Assembly (NCBI GenBank): GCA_007258455.2
Contig: VDFB02000001.1
Location: 18,523,022-18,587,021 of the forward strand
Length of the DNA stretch: 64,000 nucleotides
Source of the DNA: Sequoia sempervirens
Taxonomy: Eukaryota; Streptophyta; Pinopsida; Cupressales; Cupressaceae
Direction: 5' to 3'
Of this stretch, positions 36,101 to 49,900 are shown in pieces. The notes under the pieces were generated by a model, which saw nothing but the letters and a program-made list of their open reading frames with translations, did not search any database and was not told the origin of the DNA. Positions within the stretch are counted from its first letter, which is position 1. Each line of letters starts with the position of its first letter. The position numbers and the translations under genes were made by a program.

Positions 36101-39100
36101 AACGAAAACAAAGGTTCACAAAAGAGGATAGAAAATACGTGTATAGAATGCACAACTACAGTGCAATCAACAATCATAGTCACCAAAGCTTATCACTGGC
36201 TCACGAAAACTCAAACAAGAGCGGTTTCCTAAGTCTGGCTATAACTCGACCAAAAATGAAGGTTCGTGAAAGGCGATAGAAATACGCATATACAATGCAC
36301 AACTAGAGTGTAATCAACAATCGTAGTAAATAATGTTGATCAATGGCCCACGAAAATTCAAACACGAGCATTTTCCTAAATGTAGCTATAACTCAACAAA
36401 ACATGAAGGTTCATGAAAGGCGATTAAAAATAAGTATTCACCAAAGTTGATTGATAGCCCTGAAAAATGAGTAATTTCCTAAATACGGCTAGAACTCAAC
36501 AAGACATAAAGGTTCGTGAAAGGCAATAGAAAATAAGCATATAGAATGCACAACTACAGTGTAATCCACAACTGTAGTCACCAAAGTTAATAAATGGCAC
36601 GAAAACTCAAACATGAGCATTTTCCTAAAAGCGGATATAACTAAACAAAAAATGAAGGTTCCTGATAGGCAATTAAAAATATGCATAAAGACTGCACAAC
36701 TACAATAAAACTATAATGTAATCCGTAATCGTAGTCACCAAATTTGATCGATGGCCCACAAAAAATCAAACACAAGTGGTTTCCTAAATGCAGCTATAAG
36801 TCAACAAAAAAGAAGGTTCATGAAATGTGATAGAAAATACACATAGAATATGGACAAGTACAGTGCAATCCACAATTGTAGTCACCAAAGTTGATCAATG
36901 GCCCACAAAAGCTCAAACACAAGTGGTTTCCTCAATGTGGGTATAACTGAACAAAAAATGAAGGTTGGTGAAAGACAATAGAAAATAAGCGTATACAATG
37001 GACAACTATAATGTAATCAACAATCATACTCACCAAAGTTAATCGATAGCTATCAAAAAATCAAACACAAGTGTTTTCCTAAATGTAGATATAACTCAAC
37101 AAGAAATGAAGGATCATGAAAGGCGATAAAAAATATGCATACAAAATGCACAGCTACAGTACAATCCACAATTGTAGTCATCAAAGTTCAACTATGGCCC
37201 ATGAAAAATCAAACTTGAGTAGTTTCCCAAATGCGAATATAACTCAACAAAAAATGAATGTTCACGAAAGGCGATATAAAATACTCGTATAGAATGGAAA
37301 ACTATAGTGCGATCCACAATCGTAGTCACCAATGTTGATCGTTGGCCCACGAAAACAAAAACACGAGCGTTTTGCTAAATGCGGCTCAAACACAACAAAA
37401 AATGCAGGATCGTGAAAGACAATTAAAAATATGCGTATAGAATGCACAACTATAGTACAATCCACAATCATAGTCACCAAAGTTGATCGATGGCCCACAA
37501 AAATTCAAACATGAGTAGTTTCCTAAGTGTGGTTATAACTCAACGAAAAATGAAGGTTCACGAAAGGGAATAGAAAATACATGTATAGAATACACAACTA
37601 TAGTTTAATTAACACTCGTAGTCACTAAAGTTGATCAATGGCCCAAGAAAACTCAAACGCGAGCGTTTTCCTATATGCAGCTATAATTCAACTAAAAATG
37701 AAGGTTCATGAATGATGATTAAAAATATGCGTATAGAATGCACAAGTACTGTACAATCCACAATCATAGTGACCAAAGTTGATCGATGGCCCATGAAAAC
37801 TCAAACACGAGCAATTTCCTAAATGCGGGTATAAATCAACAAAATTGAAGTTTCGGAAAACGCTATAGAAAAGAAATGTATAGAATGGAAAACTATAGTG
37901 CAATCCACAATCTTAGTCACCAAAGTCGATCGATGGCCCACAAAAACTCAAACACGAGTGGTATCCTAAGTGCAGTCATAACTCTACGAGAAATGAAGGT
38001 TCGTGAAAGGCGATAGAAAATATGTATATAGAATGCACAACTACAATCTAATCCACAATCGTAATCACCAAAGTTGATTGATGGCCCATGGAAACTCAAA
38101 CACAATTGGTTTCCTAAATGCTGCTATAACTCAATAGAAAATAAGCATACAGAATGGACAAGTACATTGCAATGCACAATCATAGTCACAAAAGTTGATC
38201 GATGGCCCATGAAAACTAAAACCAAAGTGGTTTCCTAACTGCAACTATAACTTGTCAAAAAATGAAGTCTCCTGAAAGGTGATAGAAAATACGCGTAAGA
38301 GTGCACAGCTATAGTGTAATCCACAATCGTAGTCAACAAAGTTGGTCGATGGCCCACAAAAATTTAAACACGACCGTTTTCCTAAATCCTGCTATAACTC
38401 AACAAAAAATGAAGGCTCGTGAAAAGCGATTAAATATATGCGTAAAGAATGCACAACTATATTACAATCCACAATCGTAGTCAGCAAAGTTGATCATGGC
38501 CCATGAAAACTCAAACACGAGCGGTTTCCTAAATGCAACTATAACTCAACAAAAAATGAAGGTTCATGAAAGGCGATGGAAAATACACGTGCAAAATGGA
38601 CAACTATAGTGCAAACCACAATTGTAGTCACCAAAGTTGATCGATTAAAAATATGCATATAAAATGAACAACTACAGTACAATCCACAATCATAGTCACC
38701 AAAGTTGATCGATGGCCGAAAAAAACTCAAACATGACCAGTTTCCTAAATGCGGCTATAACTCAACAAAAAATTGATGTTCATGAAAGGCAATAGAAAAT
38801 ACTTTTATAGAATGGAAAAGTACATTGTAATCCACAATTGTAGTTTCTTAAGTGGGGCTATAACTCAATGAAAAAAAAAGGTTCGCGAAAGGCTATAGAA
38901 AATAAGCGTATAGAATGCATAACTATAGTGTAATCCACAATCATTATCACCAAAGTTGATCGATTTCCCACGAAAACTCAAACACAAGCGTTTACCTAAA
39001 CGCAACTATAACTCAGAAAAAAATTAAGGTTTGTGAAAGGCAATTAAAAATATGCGTACATAATGCACAACTATAGTACAATCCAAAATCGTAGTCACCA

Positions 39101-39713
39101 ATGTTGATTGATGGCCTAGAAAAACTCAAACATGAGTGGTTTCGTAAATGTAGCTATAACTCAACAAAAAATGAAGGTTTGCGAGATGTGATATAAACAA
39201 CATGTATATAGTGAACAACTACGGTGTAATCCACAATCATCGTCACCAAAGTTTATCGAAGGCCCACGAAAACTCAAATGCAAGCTGTTTCCTAAATACG
39301 GTTATAACTCGATAAAAAATGAATGTTCACAAAAGGCGATAGAAAATACGCATACGGAATGGACAACTACAGTGTAATCCAGAAGCGTAGTCACCAAATT
39401 TGATCGATGGATCGATGGCCCACAAAAACTCAAACTCGAGGGGTTTCCTAAATACGGCTATAACTCCACAAAAAATGAAGGTTTGCGAAAGGAAATAGAA
39501 AATATGCGTACAAATTGTACAACTACATTGCAATCAACAATCGTAGTCACCAAAGTTGATCAGTGGCTCACGAAAACACAAACACAAATAGTTTGCTAAG
39601 TGCGGCTATAACTCAACGAAAAATGAAGGTTCGCGAAAGGCAATAGAAAATACGCGTTTAGAATGCACAACTACAGTGTAATCCACAATCGTAGTCACCA
39701 AAGTTGATCGATG
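30197..39713 (+). repeat. Satellite A block, plus orientation (about 64 monomers, longest in the window)
   Basis: This is the longest uninterrupted run of one family and one orientation. Several monomers are shortened by internal deletions: near 32400-32425, 34255 (ataact|taaacac), 36432, 38645 (gatcgat|taaaaatatgc) and 38850. The monomer at 31453 (ggctataatgagaaaaat) is the inverse of the deletion variant at 5271 and 24428. An 8-bp duplication (atcgatggatcgatgg) sits at 39408. The block ends at gatcgatgg, joined to tttttcat of B. Confidence 0.92.
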
Positions 39714-42676
39714 GTTTTTCATAGAAATATTTTAAAAATTTTCCTATGTTACCTCTATTTCTTCTGCTTTTCAAAAAAATCTATCTTTTTCAAGAACAAC
39801 TTATTTTTTTTAAAAATGGACTATCTGAGTCTCTTTCCAACGTCATCTATAAAACCCATATTTTTTATTTTCCTAACAAATATTATTTTTTAGATTCTAT
39901 TTTTGAGGGGTTCTTGCATGTTGTTCAAAAATTAGTTTTTCAAAAAGAGGACAATCTGGGTCTACTTAGAAGGACATTCTCTACAAAACCCATTTCTTCG
40001 ATTTTTCATAAAAAGATTCAAAAAATTTACCTCTACTGCTTCTACTTTTCAAAAAAATCTATCGTTTTCAAAAACAACTTATTTTTTCGAAAAACTAATG
40101 ATCTAGGACTTTTGAGCACACGAGTACCTATAAAACCCATATTTTCAATTTTCTCAAACAAATTGTTTTGTGGATTCTATTTTTGAGGGGTTCTTGCATG
40201 TTGGTGAAATATTAGTTTTTTGAAAAAAGGACAATCTGGGTCTTCCCAGAATAACATTGTCTACAAAACCCATTTATCCCATTTTTAGTAAAAAGATTCA
40301 AAAAAAATTCCTATGTTTATCTTAATTAAGAATTTTTTTTCAAAAAAATGGATGATCTAGGTCTCTTTAACAAATGAACACCTATAAAACCGATATTTTC
40401 GATTTTCCAAAAAAAATTGTTTCATAGATTCCATTTTTGAGGGGTTCTTGCATGTTGGTCAAAAATTAGTTTTTGGAAAAAAACACGATCTGGGTGTACT
40501 CAGAACAACATTCTCTAAAAAACCCATTTGTTAGATTTTTAATAAAAAGATTTAAAAAATTTGTCTCTGTTATCTCTACTACTTCTGCTTTTCAAAAAAA
40601 TCTATCTTTTTGAAGAATTTTTTTTTTTTCAAAAAATGGACGATCTGGGTCTTTTTAGCACAAGAGCACCTATAAAACCTATATTTTTCGATTTTCACAA
40701 AAAAAATTGTTTCCTAGATTCTTTTTTTTAGAGGTTCTTGCATGTTGGTGAAAAATTAGTTTTTTGAAAAAAGGACAATCTGGGTTTTCTTAGAACGACA
40801 TTCTCTACAAAACCCATTTCTTAGGTTTTTCATAAAAAGATCCAAAAAATTTGTCGTTGTTACCTCTACTGCTTCTACTTTTCAAAACAATCTATCTTTT
40901 TCAAGAATAACTTATTTTTTCATAAAACGAATGATCTGGGTCTCTTGAGCACCTATAAAACCCATATTTTTTATTTTCCCAAAAATAAATTGTATCGTAG
41001 ATTCTATGTTTGAGGGGTTTTTGCATGTTGGTGAATAATTAGTTTTTCAAAAAGAGGACAATTTGGATTTACTCAGAATGACATTTTCTACAAAACTCAT
41101 TTATCAGATTTTTCATAAAAATATTCAAAAAAAATTCTTTTTCAAAAACAACTTATTTTTTCAAACAAAGAAAAACTAGTTCTCTTTAGTACACGAGCAC
41201 CTATAAAGCCCATATTTCATATCTCCCAAAAAAAATTGTGTCAAAGATTCTATTTTTGAGGGGTTCTTGCATGTTGGTGAAAAATTTGCTTTTTGAAAAA
41301 AGCACGATCTGCGTCTAATTAGAATAACATTCTCTACAAAACCCATTTCTTAAATTTTTCAAAAAAAGATTCGAAATTTTTTCCTTTGTTACCTCTACTA
41401 ATTCTAATTTTCAAAAAACAAACGATCTCGATTTGTTGAGCACACGAACACCTATAAAACCCATATTTTTGATTTTCCAAAAAAAAAATGTTTCGTAGAT
41501 TCTATTTTTGAGGGGTTCTTGCATGACGGTGAAAAATTAGTTTTTCGGAAAGAGGACAATCTACGTCTACTCAGAACGACATTCTCTACAAAACCCATTT
41601 TTCATAAAAAGATTCAAAAAATTTCCTCTGTTACCTCTACTGCGTCTACTTTTCAAAAAAATCTATGTATTTCAAAGACAACTAATTTAAAAAAACGGAC
41701 GATTTAGGTCCTTGTGGCACACGAGCACCTATAAATAAAAAAATTTCAATTTTCCCACAAAAAAATTGTTTCTTAGATTCTATTTTTGAGGGGTTCTTGC
41801 AGGTTGGTGAAAAATTAGTTTTTCGAAAAAAGGACGATTTGCGTCTACTCAGACTGACATTCTCTAGAAAACCCATTAATTAGATTTTTTAATAAAAAGA
41901 TGCAAAAAAATTGCCTCTGTTACCTCTACTGCTTCCAATTTTCAAAAAAATCTATCTTTTTCAAAAAATAAGTAATTTCAAAAAACAAACGATCTAGGTC
42001 TCTTTAGCACATGACCACCTATAAAACCCATATTTTCATTTTTCCCAAAAAAATTGTTTCATAGATTCTATTTTTGAGGGGTTTCTGCATGTTGGTGAAA
42101 AATTAGTTCTTCAAAAAGAGCATGATCTGGATTTACTCAGAATGACATTATCTACCAAACCCATTTTTCATATTTTTCATAAATAGATTCCAAATATTTG
42201 CCTCATTTACCTATACAGCTTCTACTTTTGAAAAAAAAAGAATTTTTTTATAGAAACAATTTATTTTTTCAAAAGACAGATGATCTGAATCTCTTTAGCA
42301 CACACACCTATAAAATATTTTCGATTTTCCCAAAAAAATAAAATTCGTAGATTCTATTTTTGAGGGGTTCATCCATGTTGGTGAAAAAATAGTTTTTCAA
42401 AAAAAAGAAGATCTGGGTCTACTTAGAATGACATTCTCTACAAAACCCATTTCTTGGATTTTTTATAAAAAGATTCAAAAAGTTTGCCTGTATTACCTCT
42501 ATTGCTTCTACTTTTAAAAAAATCTATCTTTTTCAAGAACAACTTATTTTTTCGAAAAACGGTTGATTTGGGTCTCTTTAGCACACGAGCACCTATAAAA
42601 ACCATCTTTTTTATTTTCCCAAAAGAAATTGTTTCGTCAATTATATATTTGAGATATTTTTGCATGTTGGTGAAAA
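39714..42676 (+). repeat. Satellite B block, plus orientation (about 10 dimeric units)
   Basis: Half-unit landmarks lie at 40497, 40642 and 40777 (145 and 135 bp), so the poly-A/T spacers have shrunk here. A unit near 41310 reads gtctaattagaataacattc, the inverse of the variant near 10950. The stretch near 41130-41160 has lost part of a unit. The block ends at gttggtgaaaa, shared with gaaaataaatgtatag of A. Confidence 0.9.
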
Positions 42677-45600
42677 TAAATGTATAGAATTCACAGCTAT
42701 AGTTTAATCCACAATCGTAGTCACCATAGTTTATCGATGACCCACAAAAACTCAAATATGAGCGGTTTCATAAATGCGGCTATAACTCAACAAAAAATGA
42801 AGATTCACAAAAGGCAATAGAAAATACGCCTATAGAATGCACAACTACAATGTAATCCAGAAGAGTAGTCACCAAAGTTGATCTATGGACCAAGAAAACT
42901 CAAAATCGAGCAGTTTGCTAAATGGGGCTATAACTAAACAAAAAATGAAGGTACGCGAAAGGAGATAGAAAATACACGTATACAATGGGCAACTATAGTT
43001 CAATCCTCAATCGTAGTCACCAAAGATGATTGATTGCAAAAGAAAACTTAAACAAGAGCGTTTTTCTAAATCTGGCTATAACTCCATAGAAAATGAATAT
43101 TCGTGAAAGGTGATTAAAAATATGCATACAAAATGCACAACTATATTACAATCCACAATCGTAGTCACCAAAGTTGATTGATGGCCCAAAAAAACTCAAA
43201 CATGAGCGGTTTCCTAAATGCGGCTACATGTGCAGTCCACAATCGTAGTCACCAAAGTTAATCGATGGTGCACATAGACTCAAACACGAGTGGTTCTTAA
43301 ATGCGGTTATTACTCAAGAAAAAATGAAGGTTCATGAAAGGCAATAGAAAATACGTGTATAGAATGCACAACTACAATGTAATCCATAATCTTAGTCACC
43401 AACTTTATTCGATGGCCCACGAAAACTCAAACACGAGTGGTTTCTTAAATGCAGCTATAACTCAAGAAAAAATGAAGTTTCGTGAAAGGCAATAGAAAAT
43501 ACACGTATAGAATGCACAACTACAATGTAATCCACAATCTTAGTCACCAACTTTATTTGATGGCCCACGAAAACTCAAACACGAGCGTTTTTCTAAATGC
43601 TGCTATGACTCAATAAAAAATGAAGGTTCGTGAAAGGTGATTAAAAATATGCATACACAATGTACAACAATAGTATAATAAACAATCGTAGTCACCAAAG
43701 TTGATGAATGGCCCACAAAAGCTCAAACATGACCGGTTTCCTAAATTCAGCTATAACTCAAATAAAAATGAAGGTTCGTGAAAGGAAATAGAAAATACAT
43801 GTATAGAATGCATGACTAAAATGTAATCCACAAGTGTAGTCACCAAAGTTGATCGATGGCCCACAAAAACTCAAATACGAGCGATTTACTATATACAACC
43901 ATAACTCAAAAAAAATGAATTTTCAAGAAAGGTGATAGGAAATTAGTATTCATAATGCACAAATACATTGCAATCCACAACTGTACTCACGAAATTTAAT
44001 CGATGGCCTATGAAAACTCAAACACGAGCGGTTTCTTAAATGCGGCAATAACTAAACAAAAATTGAAGGTTCACAAAAGTCAATAGAAAAGTTGCGTACA
44101 TAATTGACAAATACAATGCAATCGTCAATCGTAGTCACCAAAGTTGATCGATGGCCCATGAAAACTTAAACACGAGCATTTTTCTAAATGCTTCTATAAC
44201 TCAAAAAATTATGAAGGTTCGTGAAATGAGACTAAAAATATGCTTAGAAAGTGCAAAACTAAAGTACAATCTACAATCGTTGTCACCAAAGTTGATTGAT
44301 GGCCCAAAAAAACTCAAACATGAGCGGTTTCCTAAATGCGGCTATAGCAAAACAAAAAATGAAGGTTCGCGAAAGGCAATAGAAAATACTTGTATAGAAA
44401 GCACAACTACAGTGTAATCCACAAGTGTAGTCACCAAAGTTAATCAATGGCCCACGAAAACTCAAGCACGAGCGGTTTCCTAAATGCGGTTATAACTCAA
44501 TGGAAAATGAAGGTTCGCGAAAGGCGATGCAAAATACACGTATAGAATGCACAACTATTGTTTAATCCACAATCATAGTCAACAAAGTCAATCGATGGCC
44601 CATGAAAACTCAAACACAAGCGTTTTCGTAAATACGGATATAACTCAACAAAAAATGAAGGATCGTGAAAGGCAATTAAAAATATGCGTATAGAACAACT
44701 AAAGTACAATCCACAATCATAGTTACCAAAGTTGGTTGATTGCCCACAAAAGCTCAAACATAAGTGGTTTACTAAATGTGGCTATAACTCAACAAAAAAT
44801 GAATGTTTTCTTTATAGGTGATGGAAAATAAGCGTGTAGAATGCACAACAATAGTGTAATCCACAAGTGTAGTCACCAAATTTGATCAATGGCCCACAAA
44901 AACTCAAACACGCGTAGTTTCCTAAATTTGACTATAACTCAACCAAAAATGACGGTTCACGAAAGGCGATAGAAAATTAGCGTTCATAATCCATGACTAC
45001 TATGCAATCCACAAGCGTAGTCACCAAAGTTGATAGATGGCCCACAAAAAGTCAAATACGATCGTTTTAAGAAATGCGGCTATAACTCAACAAAAATAAG
45101 GGTTTGCGAAAGGCGATTAAAAATAGTTGTAAAGAATACACAACTACAGTACAATCCACAATCGTAGTCACCAAAGTTGATTGATTGCCCACAAAAACAC
45201 AAACATGAGCAGTTTCATAAATACAGGTATAACTCAACAAAAAAGGAAGTTTCGCGAAAGGCGATAGAAAATATGTGTATACAATGCCCAACTACAATGT
45301 AATCCACAATCGTAGTCACCAAATATGATCAATGGCCCAGAAAACTCAAACAAGAGGAGTTTCCTAAATGTGGCTATAACTCCACAAAAAATGAAGGTTC
45401 ACAAAATGTTATAGAAAATACACGTAGAGAATGCACAACTACAGTGTAATCAACAAGCGTAGTCACCAAAGTTGATCGATGGCCCACGAAAACTGAAACT
45501 TGAGCAGTTTCCTAAATGCGGCTATAACACAAAAAAAATTAAAGTTCGTGAAAGGAAACAAAAAATTCGTGTCTAGAATGCACAACTACAGTGTAATTGA

Positions 45601-46988
45601 CAAGTGTAGTCACCAAAGTTGATCGATGGCCCACGAAAATTCAAACACGAGCAGTTTCCTAAATGTGGCTATAACTCAACAAAAAATGAAGGTTCCCAAA
45701 AGGTGATAGAAAATATGGGTACAAAATGGACAACTACCATGCAATCAACAATCATAGTCACCAAAGTTGATCGATGGCCCATGAAAGCTCAAACACAAGT
45801 GGTTTCCTAAACCCAGCCATAACTTAACAAAAAATGAAGGTTTGCAAAAGACAATAGAAAATACGCATACATAATGGACAACTACAATGAAATCCACAAT
45901 TGTAGTCACCAAAGTTGACTGATGGCCCACTAAAACCGAAACACAAGCAGTTTCCTAAGTGCGGCTATAACTTAATGAAAAATGAAGGTTTGCGCATGCA
46001 ATAGAAAATATGTGTATACAATGCACAACTACAACAAAATCCCCAAGCGTAGTCACTAAAGTTGATCGATGGCTCACTAAAACTGAAATATGAGCAGTTT
46101 CTTGATTGTGGCTATAACTTAATGAAAAATGAAGGTTTGTCCTTGGCGATAGAAAATATGTGTATACAATGCACAACTATAGCTATAACTAAACATAAAA
46201 TGAAGGTTCGTGAAAGGAAATAGAAAATTACCATATAGAATGCACAACTACAGTGTAATCCAATAGTGTAGTCACTAAAGTTGATCGATGGCCCAAAAAA
46301 CTCAAATAGGAGTGGTTTCCTAAATGCGGCTATAACTCAACAAAAAATGAAGGTTCGCAAAATCCACTACAATAGAATCCACAAGCGTAGTCACTAAAGT
46401 TGATCGATGGCCCACTAAAACTGAAATATGACCAGTTTCATAATTTCGGCTATAACTTAAAGAAAAATGAAGGTTTGTCCTTGGCGATAGAAAATATGTG
46501 TATACAATGCACAACTACAGCTATAACTAAACATAAAATGAAGGTTCATGAAAGGAAATAGAAAATTACCATATAGAATGCACAACTACAGTGTAATCCA
46601 ATAGCGTAGTCACTAAAGTTGATTGCTGGCCCAAAAAACTCAAATAGGAGTGGTTTCCTAAATGCGCCTATAACTCAACAAAAAATGAAGGTTCGCAAAA
46701 GGCAATAAAAAATGAAACATGACTAAAAATATGTGTACAAAATGCACAACTACATTACAATCCACAATCGTAGTCACCAAAGTTGATCAATGGCCCACAA
46801 AAACTAAGACATGAGCGGTTTCTTAAATGCAGCTATAACTCAACAAAAACTGAAGGTTCAAGAAAGGTGATAAAAAATACACGTATAGAATGGACAACTA
46901 TAATGCACTACACAAACACAGTCGCCAAGGTTGATCGATGGCCCATGAAAACTAAAACATCAACAATTTCCTAAATGCGCCTATAACT
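42677..46988 (+). repeat. Satellite A block, plus orientation (about 29 monomers)
   Basis: It includes near-identical consecutive monomers at 43391 and 43539 (cttagtcaccaactttatt, 148 bp apart) and a 338-bp tandem duplication at 46045-46720. Monomers with aattag(c/t)(g/a)ttcataat occur near 43945 and 44975. It ends at cctataact, where the orientation reverses. Confidence 0.92.
46045..46720 (+). repeat. Two copies of a 338-bp unit containing a chimeric A monomer
   Basis: The string gtttgtccttggcgatag occurs at 46135 and 46473. Each unit contains a join acaacta(t/c)agctataactaaac, in which most of one monomer is missing, followed by ccatatagaatgcac and ctcaaataggagtgg. Because both copies carry the same deletion join, the deletion came first and the duplication second. 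Confidence 0.8.
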
Positions 46989-49900
46989 ACGATCAACTTT
47001 GGTGACTACAATAGTGGATTCTAGTGTACTTGTGCATTCTGTACACGTATTTTTTAATCGCCTTTTGGGAACCTTCATTTTTTGTTGTGTTATAGCCACA
47101 CTTAGGAAACCACTCGTTTTTGAGTTTTCGTGGACCATCGATCAACTTTCAATGAACTTTGGTGACTACAATTGTGGATTACACTATAGTTGTGCATTCT
47201 ATTCGCGTATTTTCTATTGCCTTTCGCAAACCTTTATTTTTTCTTGAGTTATAGCCGCACTTAGGAAACCGCTCGTGTTTGAGTTTTCGTGGGTCATCTA
47301 TCAACTTTTGTGACTACGATTGTGGATTGTACTGTAGTTGTCCATTCTATACGTGTATTTTCTATAGCCTTTAGTGAAGCTTCATTTTTCGTTGAGTTAT
47401 GCCCGCATTTACTAAACTACTCAAGTTTGAGTTTTTTTGGGCCATCAATCAACTTTGGTGACTACGCTTGTGGATTACACTGTAGTTGTGCATTTTATAT
47501 TGGTATTTTCTATCACCTTTTGCGAAGCTTCATTTTTCGTTGAGTTATAACCGCATTTAGGAAACCGCTCGTGTTTGAGTTATCGTGGCCAATTGACCAA
47601 TTTTGGTGACTACGCTTGCAGATTACCCTATAGTTGTGCATTCTATACGCGTATTTTCTATTGCCTTTTGCGAACCTTCATTTTTTAATCGAATTATAAC
47701 CACATTTAGGAAACTGCTCATGTTTTTTTTTTTTGGGCCATCGATTAACTTTAGTGACTACGCTTGTGTATTACAATGTAGTTGTGCATTCTATATGCTA
47801 ATTTTCTATTTCCTTTCACGAACCTTCATTTTCTGTTTAGTTATAGCCGCACTTAGGAAACCACTCATGTGTGAGTTTCCGTGGGCCATCGATAAACTTA
47901 GGTGTCTACGATTGTGGATTGCATTGTACGTGTATTTTCTATCACCTTTGGAAAACCTTCATTTTTTGTTGTTTTATACCTGCATTTAGGAAACCGCTCG
48001 AATTTGCATTTTTGTAGGCCATCAATCAACTTTGGTGACTACGCTAGTGGATTACACTGTAGTTGTGCATTCTATAAGCATACTTTCTATTGCCTTTGAC
48101 AAACCTTCATTTTTTATTGAGTTATAGAGGCACTTAGGAAACTAACCGTGTTTGAGTTTTCGTGGGCCATCGGTCAACTTTGGTAACTACGCTTGTGGAT
48201 TACATTTTTTGTGCATTCTATACGCATATTTTCTATTGCCTTTCACAAACCTTCATTTTTTGTTGAGTTATAGCTGCACTTATGAAACTGATCATGTTTG
48301 AGTTTTCATATGCCATTAGATCAACATTGGTGACTATGGTTGTGGATTACACTGTAGTTGTGCATTCTATACGCATATTTTCTATAACCATTTGCTAACC
48401 ATCATTTTTGCTGAGTTTTTGTAGGCCATCGGTCAACTTTGGTGACTACGCTTGTGGATTACACTATAGTTGTGCATTCTATACACGTATTTTTTATTGT
48501 CTTTTGCGAACCTTCATTTTTTGTTGAGTTATAGCCACATTTAGGAAACCGCTTTTTTTTTTTTTTTTGGGCCATCGATCAACTTTAGTGACTATGCTAT
48601 TGGATTACACTATAGTTGTGCATTTTATACACTAATTTTCTATTGCCTTTCACGAACCTTCATTTTTTGTTTAGTTGTAGCAACAATTAGGAAACTGCTC
48701 ATGTTTGAGTTTGCATGGGCCATCGATAAACTTTGGTGTCTATGATTCTTGATTGCACTATAGTTGTTCTTTTTGTACGTTTATTTTTTATCGCCTGTCG
48801 CGAACTTTCATTTTGTGTTGTTTTATAGCTGCATTTAGGGAACTGCTCGAGTTTCCTTTTTCGTGGGCCATCGATTAACTATGGTGACTACGATTGTGGA
48901 TTGCACTATAGCTGTCCATTATGTATGTGTATTTTCTATCGCCTTTAGCAAACTTTCATTTTTTGTTGAACTATAGCCGCATTTAGGAAACTGCTCATGT
49001 TTGAATTTTCGTGGGTCATCGATCAAATTTGATGACTACACTTGTGGATTACATTGTAGTTGTGCATATTATATGCTAATTTTCAATTGCCTTTCACGAA
49101 CCTTCATTTTTTGTTGAGTTATAGCCGAATTTAGGAAAACACTCGTGTTTAACTTTTCGCGGGCCATCGTTCAACTATGGTGACTACGATTGTGGATTGC
49201 ACTATAGTTGTCCATTCTATACATGTATTTTCTATTTCCTTTTGCGAACCTTCATTTTTTATTGAGTTATAGCCGCATTTTTGAAACCGCTCATGTTTGA
49301 GTTTTTTTGGGCCATCGATCAACTTTGGTGACAACAATTGTGGATTGTACTATAGTTGTGCATTTTGTACAAATATTTTTAATCTCCTTTCACAACCCTT
49401 CATTTTTTTTGAGTTATAACCACATTTAGGAAAACACTCGTGTTTGAGTTTTCGTGGGCCATTGATCAACTTTGTTGAATACGATTGTGAATTACTCTAC
49501 AATTATGCATTCTAAATGCGTATTTTCTATCGCCTTTCAAAAACCACAATTTTTCGTTGAGTTAAAGCCGCACTTAGGAAACTTTTCGTGATTGAATTCT
49601 CGTGGGCCATTGATCAACTTTGGTGACTACGATTGTGGATTGCACTGTAATTGCGCATAATAAACACTAATTTTCTATCGCCTTTCATGAACCTTCATTT
49701 TTTGTTGAGTTATAGACGTATTTAGGAAACCGTTCATGTCAGAGTTTTTGTGGGTCATCAATAAACTTTGTTGACTACTATTGTGGATTGCATTGTAGTT
49801 GTCCATTTTGTACGTGTATTTTCTATTTCCTTTCTCGAGTCTTCATTTTTTGTTTTGGTATAGCTGAATTTAGGAAAACGTTCATGATTAAGTTTTTGCT

